From NCBI GenBank assembly GCA_001534745.1, contig CP013997.1:248001-312000 (forward strand): a stretch of 64,000 nt of DNA. Direction: 5' to 3'. This stretch comes from Pseudomonas monteilii (GTDB lineage Bacteria > Pseudomonadota > Gammaproteobacteria > Pseudomonadales > Pseudomonadaceae). Under the pieces are notes generated by a model. That model was given only the letters and a program-made list of their open reading frames with translations, had not been told where the DNA came from and ran no database searches. A program made the translations under genes and the position numbers. This document shows positions 50,639-58,325 of this stretch, in pieces; position 1 is the stretch's first letter, and the number at the start of each line of letters is the position of its first letter.

Positions 50639-53332
50639 TCAGGTCGCCGGGCCACGGGGATAGCGTGTGAGGCGCTCGACCAGTTCGCGGCCTGGAATCG
50701 GCTTGTCGAACAGATAGCCTTGGCCGACATCGCAGCGATGACGCCGCAGGAACGCCAGTTGCGCCGCCGTCTCGATGCCTTCGGCCACGACCTTGAGCTT
50801 GAGGTTATGGGCCATGGCGATCACCGCCGAGGTGATTTCCATGTCGTCCTGGTTGTCGGGAATCTCGCTGATGAAGCTGCGATCGATCTTGAGGATGTCG
50901 ATCGGGAATTTCTTCAGGTAGCTCAGGGATGAGTACCCGGTACCGAAATCGTCCATCGCCAGGTTCAGCCCCAGCTCCTTGAGCTGTTCGAGCTGGCGCC
51001 GGGTGTCGTCGGTGGCTTCCAGCAGCAGGCCCTCGGTCAGTTCCAGCTCCAGCAGATGAGCCGGCAGGGCCTGCTCCTGGAGGATGCCCGCGATCGAGCT
51101 GACCAGCTCAGGGTCGGAGAACTGCTTCGGCGAAAGGTTGATGGCCACATGCAAGTCGCCCATGCCCGCCGCGCTCAGGCGCTTGCTCATGGCGCACGAC
51201 TCGCGCACCACCCACTTGCCGATGGGGATGATCAGGCCGGTTTCCTCGGCCACGCTGATGAACTGGTCCGGACGGATCATGCCGCGCTCGGGGTGGTTCC
51301 AGCGCAGCAAGGCCTCCAGGCCCAGCAACCGACCGCTGCGCAGGCACAGCTTGGGTTGGTAGAAGACTTCCAGCTCGTCCTGGGTCAGGGCGCGGCGCAG
51401 GTTGTTCTCGACGAACAGCTTGTAGCTGGCCTCTGCGTTGAGCACTTCGGTGAACACCTGCACCTGGTGCTTGCCGTTGGCCTTTGCCTTGTGCAGCGCC
51501 AGGCCGGCGTTCTTCATCAAGGTCTGCGGGTCACGGCCGTGCAGCGGCGCGCAGGCCAGCCCGACCGAGGCGGTGACGTTGATCAGCTGGTTGTCGACGA
51601 ACATCGGCTTGTCGAGGGTATGCAGCAGGCGTTGGGCGATGTGCTGGCCGTCTTCCAGGGCCGTGTCGTCGAGCAGCACGGCGAACTCGTTGCTGGCAAA
51701 GCGCGCCAGGCACCCACTGTCGTCCAGGCTGTTGCGCAGGCGCCGGGCCAGGCTGACCAGCAGCTTGTCCCCGGCATGATGGCCGAGGCTGTCGTTGATG
51801 CGCTTGAAGTTGTCGATGTCCACGAACAGCAGGCAGATCAGGCTGTCGCCATCGCGCGCGAAGCGCTCGTCGAGGCAGCGGATGAACGCCGGCCGGTTGC
51901 CCAGGCTGGTGAGGTTGTCGGTGTAGGCCAGACGCTCGATGCGCTGCTGGGCCAGCTTGCTCTGGGTGATGTCTTCGTAGATGCCGATGTAGTGGGTCAG
52001 CTCGCGGTTGTCGCCATAGACCTTGGAGATCGACAACTGGCCCCAGTAAGGCTCCAGGCTCTTGCGGCGGCTCTTGAACTCGCCCTGCCAGCTGTTGCCG
52101 ATGGCCAGGGTGGAAGGGGAATCGAACAGCAGCTCGCTGAGGTTTGCCAGCGCCGGCAGCTCAGCCAGGTGATGGCCCTGCACTTCCTCGGTGCTGTACT
52201 GCGTGATGGCCGTGAAGCTCGGGTTCACATACTCGACCACGCCCTCGCGGTTGACCAGCAGGAAGGCGCTGGCGCTCTGTTCCACCGCCCGCTGGAACAG
52301 GTGCAAGGCACTGGTCGCGGTGCGCCGATTCTGGCTGGTGATGACCTGGGCGACCTGATCGGCCAGCTCGCCGGCGAAGGCAATCTCGTCGGCCTGCCAG
52401 GTGCGTGGACCGCTGGTCTGCTCCAGGCACAGCACGCCTACCACCTGGCCGTCGATGCGAATGCCTGCGTCCAGCAGGGCATTGTTGCCGGTCGGGTACA
52501 GGCCATCGACCAGGTCCCGCGTGCGCGGATCGTGGCTGGCGTTGTGCGCATCGATGGCCCGGCTGGCGTGCAGGGCATCGAGGTAGTCGGGAAAATGGGC
52601 AATGTCGAGCGGCTCGGGCAGCACGTGCTGCTGCTCGTCCTGGTACCAGGCGGAAATCGGCTCCAGCCGCTGGTCGACCAGGTGCCACAGGCTGGCGCGG
52701 TCGACCCGGTAGATCTCGCAGGCACTGCGGGTGATCAGTTCGGCCGCTTCGCGCAAGGGATTCACGGCGCTGTAGCGCTGGCGCGCCAGGCGCAGGATCA
52801 GGTTCTGCTGGGCCTGCACGCGCTCGAGGTGCTCGAGCTGTGCCTGCTGCACGCTCTGGTTGGCCAGCAAGGCGCGCTCCAGGTGCGTGTTGCGGCTTTC
52901 CAGGTCGAGGGCATCAAGGTCCGGATCGGCAATCGACGTGTCGTCGAGCACGGTCAGGTAACCGCGCAACATCTGCCGGGTCGCCTGACGGAATGCCTCG
53001 CCCGCTTCCAGCACGCGCAGGATCCGGTCGTCCAGGTGCAGGGTATAGCGCACCTGGTAGTGGGGCCGGTGCGCCAGTTGCAGCTGGATGTCGTCATGCA
53101 GCCGGTAACGGGCTTCGGGCTCCATCAGGCTGGCGAACGGCGAGCCGACCAGGGCGCACAGTTCGGCAGCGGGCTGGCCCAGGGCACGCTCGCACGCGGG
53201 GTCGAGGTAGAGGAGCGCCCAACTGGCTTCGTTGAGCCGCTCGAAACGCAGCATGCCGAGCCGGGAGGGCACGGGCAACTGCGTGACGACCTCGGCCACC
53301 ACGCGGCTGATGGCATCGGGTTGGCTTTTCAT
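50639..53332 (-). CDS. PAS/GAF-GGDEF-EAL protein with degenerate GGDEF (likely c-di-GMP phosphodiesterase)
   Basis: I read 897 residues from the ATG at 53332 (MKSQPDAISRVV); an ATG at 53377 is an alternative, and neither ribosome site is strong. Order: PAS-like module (about 15-115), coiled linker, GAF (about 175-335), PAS (about 345-460), GGDEF (about 475-635), EAL (about 645-897). The GGDEF signature reads ASNEF (546-550), so cyclase activity is unlikely. The EAL signature is intact: EAL at 673-675, NLSPKQF, LELTEGLLLE, MDDFGTGYSSLSYL, KIDRSFI and VVAEGIET. There is no membrane helix, so it is a cytosolic sensor. It lies next to aceF but is transcribed on its own. Confidence 0.9.
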   Translation of the reverse strand: MKSQPDAISRVVAEVVTQLPVPSRLGMLRFERLNEASWALLYLDPACERALGQPAAELCALVGSPFASLMEPEARYRLHDDIQLQLAHRPHYQVRYTLHLDDRILRVLEAGEAFRQATRQMLRGYLTVLDDTSIADPDLDALDLESRNTHLERALLANQSVQQAQLEHLERVQAQQNLILRLARQRYSAVNPLREAAELITRSACEIYRVDRASLWHLVDQRLEPISAWYQDEQQHVLPEPLDIAHFPDYLDALHASRAIDAHNASHDPRTRDLVDGLYPTGNNALLDAGIRIDGQVVGVLCLEQTSGPRTWQADEIAFAGELADQVAQVITSQNRRTATSALHLFQRAVEQSASAFLLVNREGVVEYVNPSFTAITQYSTEEVQGHHLAELPALANLSELLFDSPSTLAIGNSWQGEFKSRRKSLEPYWGQLSISKVYGDNRELTHYIGIYEDITQSKLAQQRIERLAYTDNLTSLGNRPAFIRCLDERFARDGDSLICLLFVDIDNFKRINDSLGHHAGDKLLVSLARRLRNSLDDSGCLARFASNEFAVLLDDTALEDGQHIAQRLLHTLDKPMFVDNQLINVTASVGLACAPLHGRDPQTLMKNAGLALHKAKANGKHQVQVFTEVLNAEASYKLFVENNLRRALTQDELEVFYQPKLCLRSGRLLGLEALLRWNHPERGMIRPDQFISVAEETGLIIPIGKWVVRESCAMSKRLSAAGMGDLHVAINLSPKQFSDPELVSSIAGILQEQALPAHLLELELTEGLLLEATDDTRRQLEQLKELGLNLAMDDFGTGYSSLSYLKKFPIDILKIDRSFISEIPDNQDDMEITSAVIAMAHNLKLKVVAEGIETAAQLAFLRRHRCDVGQGYLFDKPIPGRELVERLTRYPRGPAT

Positions 53333-53594
53333 CGAAGACTCGCTCGGACAAGGCAATGGGCGCGGAATACGGTTCATCGACGGCGCGTTCAGCAAGGTTG
53401 CATCATGCCCCATGGACTGGCAAGCGGCCATAGAGGCCTGCAGGCAGTTTATCGGTCGAAGACGGGAAGTCTGAAGGGTTCAGACGAGGCGTTAGGAGGG
53501 AAATGGCCCCAGACGCAGAGGTGACGGTGTCCGAGACGGACCGGGTCGCACCTGCAGGCCCCGTGCGTGGCGGGGCCCCGGTGTGAGACACCAG

Positions 53595-53622
53595 CGCCGC
53601 TCTCCTGGCGAGGACAGCGGCG
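53595..53622 (-). terminator. Hairpin after aceF
   Basis: CGCCGCT and AGCGGCG, with an inner TCCT/AGGA stem, form a strong hairpin just after the aceF stop. A second GGGGCCCCG...CGGGGCC hairpin follows near 53560-53582. There is no long U-run. The stretch 53333-53629 otherwise only carries the promoter of the EAL gene. Confidence 0.5.
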
Positions 53623-53629
53623 AAGGGGG

Positions 53630-55288
53630 TTACAGCAGCAGCGTGCGGATGTCCGCCAGCAGGTCACCCAGGCGCTTGGTGAAGCGCGCGGCAGCGGCGC
53701 CGTTGATCACACGGTGATCGTAGGACAGCGACAGCGGCAGCATCAGCTTGGGCTGGAAGGCCTTGCCGTCCCAGACCGGCTGCATGGTGGCCTTGGACAC
53801 CCCGAGGATCGCCACTTCCGGCGCGTTGACGATCGGCGTGAAGCCGGTGCCGCCAATGTGCCCGAGGCTGGAGATCGTGAAGCAGGCGCCCTGCATGTCG
53901 TCGGCGGCCAGCTTCTTGGTACGGGCTTTTTCGGCCAGTGCCGCCGCTTCGCCGGCCAGTTGCAGCAGGCTCTTCTGGTCGACGTTCTTGATCACCGGGA
54001 CCAGCAGACCATCCGGGGTGTCCACGGCGAAGCCGATGTTGACGTACTTCTTGCGGATGATCGCCTTGCCGCTCGGGGCCAGCGAACTGTTGAAGTCCGG
54101 CAGTTCCTTGAGCAGGTGGGCACAGGCCTTGAGCAGCAGCGGCAGCACGGTGAGCTTGACGCCGGCCTTCTCGGCCACGGCCTTCTGCGCCACGCGGAAA
54201 GCTTCGAGCTCGGTGATGTCGGCCGAGTCGAACTGGGTCACGTGCGGCACGTTCAGCCAGCTGCGGTGCAGGTTGGCGGCACCGACCTGCATCAGGCGGG
54301 TCAGGGCGACTTCCTCGACTTCGCCGAAACGGCTGAAATCGACGGCCGGGATCGGCGGAATGCCCGCACTACCGGTCGCGCCTGCAGCAGCCGGCGCTTC
54401 CTTGGCCTTCTGCATCATGGACTTGACGTACGCCTGTACGTCTTCCTTGAGGATGCGACCGTGTGGACCGGAGGCGCTGACGGCGCCCAGCTCGACGCCG
54501 AACTCACGGGCCAGCTGGCGTACCGCCGGGCCTGCATGGACCTTGGCGTTGTTGCCAGCGGCGGGTGCAGCAGGCGCAGCAGCCGGTTTCTCGGCAGCCG
54601 GCGCAGGGGCGGCGGCCTTTTCAGGCGCGGCGGCTGGCGCAGGTGCCTCGGCCTTGGCCGGGGCCGGCTTCTCGGCCGCCTGCGCTGGCGCGGCGCCAGC
54701 GATCTTGAGCTTGAGGATCAGATCGCCCGTGCCGACTTCGTCGTCGAGCTTGGCGATCACTTCCTCGACCACACCGGCGGCCGGAGACGGGATCTCCATG
54801 GAGGCCTTGTCAGACTCCAGGGTGATCAGCGACTGGTCGGCTTCGACGGTGTCACCGGCCTTGACCAGCATCTCGATGATCTTGGCCTTGCCCGACGAAC
54901 CGATGTCCGGCACGTGGATGTCCTGCACGCTGGAGCCCGCGGCAGGCGCAGGTTCAGCGGCAGCCGGCTGAGCCGGGGCGGCTGGTTTTTCCTCGGCAGC
55001 GGGCGCGGCGGCCGGCTTGTCCTCGGCAGCAGGCGCCTCGGACGCCGCGTCGGCGCCCTCGGCTTCCAGTTCCAGCAGTTCGTCGCCTTCCTTGAGGGTG
55101 TCGCCCAGCTTCACCTTCAGGGACTTGATCACACCGGCCTTGGGGGCCGGAATTTCCATGGAAGCCTTGTCGGATTCCAGGGTCAGCAGGCTCTGGTCAG
55201 CCTCGATGCGATCGCCGACCTTGACGAACAGCTCGATGACTTCACCTTCACCGCTGCCGATGTCAGGTACGCGAATGAGTTCGCTCAC
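53630..55288 (-). CDS. aceF: Pyruvate dehydrogenase E2 (dihydrolipoamide acetyltransferase)
   Basis: AceF is the acetyltransferase core of pyruvate dehydrogenase. I chose the GTG start at 55288 (SD GAGGAG, 8 bases); it gives 552 residues. Two lipoyl domains are present, each with the lipoylated Lys in ESDKASMEIP (Lys41 in the first), joined by long Ala/Pro-rich linkers. The peripheral-subunit-binding domain is near VHAGPAVRQLAREFGVELG. The catalytic domain ends with the HXXXDG-type motif SLSYDHRVINGAAAARF. Two lipoyl domains instead of the three in E. coli is usual for Pseudomonas. It lies 11 bases downstream of aceE. Confidence 0.96.
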   Translation of the reverse strand: MSELIRVPDIGSGEGEVIELFVKVGDRIEADQSLLTLESDKASMEIPAPKAGVIKSLKVKLGDTLKEGDELLELEAEGADAASEAPAAEDKPAAAPAAEEKPAAPAQPAAAEPAPAAGSSVQDIHVPDIGSSGKAKIIEMLVKAGDTVEADQSLITLESDKASMEIPSPAAGVVEEVIAKLDDEVGTGDLILKLKIAGAAPAQAAEKPAPAKAEAPAPAAAPEKAAAPAPAAEKPAAAPAAPAAGNNAKVHAGPAVRQLAREFGVELGAVSASGPHGRILKEDVQAYVKSMMQKAKEAPAAAGATGSAGIPPIPAVDFSRFGEVEEVALTRLMQVGAANLHRSWLNVPHVTQFDSADITELEAFRVAQKAVAEKAGVKLTVLPLLLKACAHLLKELPDFNSSLAPSGKAIIRKKYVNIGFAVDTPDGLLVPVIKNVDQKSLLQLAGEAAALAEKARTKKLAADDMQGACFTISSLGHIGGTGFTPIVNAPEVAILGVSKATMQPVWDGKAFQPKLMLPLSLSYDHRVINGAAAARFTKRLGDLLADIRTLLL

Positions 55289-55299
55289 AAAAAATCTCC

Positions 55300-57945
55300 T
55301 CAGCAGTCCAGTGGGTTGCGCTTGTCCGGGTCGATGCCGAACTTGGTGATGGCCTCGGCCACCACGCTCGGTTCGATCTCGCCGCGATCGGCCAAGGCTT
55401 CCAGAGCGGCCAGCACCACGAAGTGACGGTCGACTTCGAAGAAGTGACGCAGCTTCTTGCGGCTGTCGCTGCGACCGAAGCCATCGGTGCCCAGCACCTT
55501 GAACTCCTGGCTCGGTACCCACTGGCGAATCTGTTCGGCGAACAGCTTCATGTAGTCGGTAGAGGCGATGACCGGGCCCTTGCGGCCGCCCAGGCACTGC
55601 TCGACGTAGGTCTTCTGCGGGGTCTGGCCCGGCTTGAGACGGTTGGCGCGTTCCACGGCCAGGCCGTCACGACGCAGTTCGTTGAAGCTGGTGACGCTCC
55701 AGACGTCGGCACCGACGTTGTACTCCTCGCGCAGGATCTTGGCCGCTTCGCGGACTTCGCGCAGGATGGTGCCCGAACCCAGCAGCTGCACATGGTGCGC
55801 GGCTTCGCGGGTGTCTTCCTCGAGCAGGTACATGCCCTTGACGATGCCTTCCTCGGCGCCGGCCGGGATGGCAGGCTGCTGGTAGGACTCGTTCATCACG
55901 GTGATGTAGTAGAAGACGTCCTGTTGCTCTTCGGTCATCTTCTTCATGCCGTCCTGGATGATCACCGCCAGCTCGTAGCCGTAGGTCGGATCATAGGTGC
56001 GGCAGTTCGGGATGGTCGCGGCCAGCATGTGGCTGTGACCGTCTTCGTGCTGCAGGCCTTCACCGTTGAGGGTGGTACGGCCGGCGGTGCCGCCGATCAG
56101 GAAGCCACGGGTACGGCTGTCGCCAGCGGCCCAGGCCAGGTCACCGATACGCTGGAAGCCGAACATCGAGTAGAAGATGTAGAACGGCAGCATCGGCTGG
56201 TTGTGGCTGCTGTACGAAGTACCGGCGGCGATGAACGACGACATGGCGCCAGCTTCGTTGATGCCTTCCTCGAGGATCTGGCCCTTCTTGTCCTCGCGGT
56301 AGAACATGACCTGGTCCTTGTCGACCGGATCGTACAGCTGGCCGACGGAGGAGTAGATGCCCAGCTGACGGAACATGCCTTCCATGCCGAAGGTACGCGC
56401 TTCGTCAGGGATGATCGGCACGATGCGCTGACCGATTTCCTTGTCCTTGACCAGCTGCGCGAGGATTCGCACGAAGGCCATGGTGGTGGAGATTTCGCGG
56501 TCGCCCGAGCCGTCGAGGATGGCCTTGAGGGTGTCCAGCGGCGGCGTCGGGATGCTGAAGCTCTTGGCGCGACGCTGGGGCACGAAGCCACCCAGGGCTT
56601 CGCGACGCTTGGCCAGGTACTTGGCCTCGGCGCTGTCGGCTTCCGGACGGAAGAACGGCAGGTTCTCGAGGTCGGCATCCTTCACCGGAATGTCGAAGCG
56701 GTCGCGGAATTTGCGCAGGCTGTCGACATCGACCTTCTTGGTGTTGTGCGCGGTGTTCTTGGCTTCGCCTGCACCGGTGCCGTAACCCTTGATGGTCTTG
56801 GCCAGGATGACGGTGGGCTGTTCCTTGTGGTTGACCGCCTGGTGGTAGGCCGCATAGACCTTGTACGGGTCGTGGCCACCACGGTTGAGCTTCCACACTT
56901 CCTCGTCGGACAGGTCTTCGACCATGGCCTTGAGTTCGGGCGTGTTGAAGAAGTGCTCACGGACGAACGCACCGTCCTTGGCCTTGTAGTTCTGGTACTC
57001 GCCGTCGATGACTTCGTCCATGCGGCGCTGCAGGGCACCGTTGGTGTCCTTGGCCAGCAGTGGGTCCCAGAAGCGGCCCCAGACGACCTTGTTGACGTTC
57101 CAGCCACCGCCACGGAACACGCCTTCGAGTTCCTGGATGATCTTGCCGTTGCCGCGCACCGGGCCGTCCAGACGCTGCAGGTTGCAGTTGATCACGAAGA
57201 TCAGGTTGTCCAGCTTCTCGCGGCCGGCCAGGGAGATGGCGCCCAGGGATTCCGGCTCGTCGCACTCGCCGTCGCCCATGAAGCACCAGACCTTCTGCTT
57301 GCCGGCCGGGATGAAACCGCGCGCTTCCAGGTACTTCATGAAGCGTGCCTGGTAGATCGCCTGGATCGGGCCCAGGCCCATGGACACGGTCGGGAACTGC
57401 CAGAAGTCCGGCATCAGCCACGGGTGCGGGTACGACGACAGGCCGTTGCCGTCCACTTCCTGGCGGAAGTTGTTCATCTGGTCTTCGCTGATGCGGCCTT
57501 CGAGGAAGGCACGGGCGTAGATGCCCGGCGAGGCGTGACCTTGATAGAAGATCAGGTCGCCGCCATGTTCTTCGGTCGGGGCCTGGAAGAAGTAGTTGAA
57601 GCCGATGTCGTACAGCGTCGCGCTGGAGGCGAAGCTCGAAATGTGACCACCCAGGTCCGAATCTTTCAGGTTGGTGCGCATGACCATGGCCAGGGCGTTC
57701 CAACGTACCATCGAGCGGATGCGGCGTTCCATGAACAGGTCGCCAGGCATGCGCGCTTCGTGGGTGACAGGGATGGTGTTGCGGTATGGCGTGGTGATGG
57801 CATACGGCAGCTGCGAACCACTACGGGTGGCCAGCTCGCCCATGCGGGTCATCAGGTAGTGAGCGCGGTCTTCGCCTTCTTTGTCGATGACCGACTCCAA
57901 GGCATCCAGCCATTCCTGGGTTTCGACGGGATCGAGGTCTTGCAT
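55300..57945 (-). CDS. aceE: Pyruvate dehydrogenase E1 component
   Basis: AceE is the homodimeric thiamine-diphosphate E1 subunit that decarboxylates pyruvate. It is 881 residues, the usual length. The TPP/Mg motif is FMGDGECDEPES with the later INCN. The transketolase-like middle domain shows GFQRIGDLAWAAGDSRTRGF and RTTLNGEGLQHEDGHSH. The C-terminus reads DGFGRSDSRKKLRHFFEVD. It is the first gene of aceEF, divergent from glnE. A palindrome at 58055-58069 lies about 110 bases upstream of its start. Confidence 0.97.
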   Translation of the reverse strand: MQDLDPVETQEWLDALESVIDKEGEDRAHYLMTRMGELATRSGSQLPYAITTPYRNTIPVTHEARMPGDLFMERRIRSMVRWNALAMVMRTNLKDSDLGGHISSFASSATLYDIGFNYFFQAPTEEHGGDLIFYQGHASPGIYARAFLEGRISEDQMNNFRQEVDGNGLSSYPHPWLMPDFWQFPTVSMGLGPIQAIYQARFMKYLEARGFIPAGKQKVWCFMGDGECDEPESLGAISLAGREKLDNLIFVINCNLQRLDGPVRGNGKIIQELEGVFRGGGWNVNKVVWGRFWDPLLAKDTNGALQRRMDEVIDGEYQNYKAKDGAFVREHFFNTPELKAMVEDLSDEEVWKLNRGGHDPYKVYAAYHQAVNHKEQPTVILAKTIKGYGTGAGEAKNTAHNTKKVDVDSLRKFRDRFDIPVKDADLENLPFFRPEADSAEAKYLAKRREALGGFVPQRRAKSFSIPTPPLDTLKAILDGSGDREISTTMAFVRILAQLVKDKEIGQRIVPIIPDEARTFGMEGMFRQLGIYSSVGQLYDPVDKDQVMFYREDKKGQILEEGINEAGAMSSFIAAGTSYSSHNQPMLPFYIFYSMFGFQRIGDLAWAAGDSRTRGFLIGGTAGRTTLNGEGLQHEDGHSHMLAATIPNCRTYDPTYGYELAVIIQDGMKKMTEEQQDVFYYITVMNESYQQPAIPAGAEEGIVKGMYLLEEDTREAAHHVQLLGSGTILREVREAAKILREEYNVGADVWSVTSFNELRRDGLAVERANRLKPGQTPQKTYVEQCLGGRKGPVIASTDYMKLFAEQIRQWVPSQEFKVLGTDGFGRSDSRKKLRHFFEVDRHFVVLAALEALADRGEIEPSVVAEAITKFGIDPDKRNPLDC

Positions 57946-58054
57946 GGCTTGCTCCAGGGCGGAAAGGCAACCAGAATCGATTGCCTGAGTTTGCGACTGG
58001 CCTTTTGGGCAGACGTCGTGAATTCTTGGGGCGCCGTGCAGTGCGCCGGCGTCG

Positions 58055-58069
58055 TGTAGTTTTACTACA
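58055..58069 (-). promoter_or_regulatory. Candidate GntR/PdhR-type operator upstream of aceE
   Basis: TGTAGT-TTT-ACTACA is a perfect 6-bp inverted repeat with a 3-base spacer, and fits the GT-N3-AC core common to FadR-type GntR regulators. The rest of the 380-base aceE-glnE gap (57946-58325) is AT-richer, with a CGCTA-N8-TAGCG repeat near 58170 and a GCTTCG...CGAAGC repeat near 58203-58234. No gene is seen. Confidence 0.45.
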
Positions 58070-58325
58070 AACGGCCATGTATTTCATGCTTTTGCGCCGA
58101 AGGGGGGACAGCGGCGCGACGCACGCGTGGCTTCTGGCCACTTCACACGTTGTGAACTAAAACGATACCGCTAAGAAAAAATAGCGAGATACCGAAGAAT
58201 GCTTCGCTCTTATTGCCCTAAAAGCCAAGACGAAGCTATTTAACGCTTTTGTACGACAGTCCGATCATCGGTCGGACGGCCGCATCTGCCGCCACGCGTT
58301 TTCACACGCCGATCAAGGATAGCCC

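Noticed and set aside
51056..53524. Open frame of about 820 codons on the plus strand
   Set aside because: Antisense of the PAS/GAF/EAL gene; no domain is recognisable.
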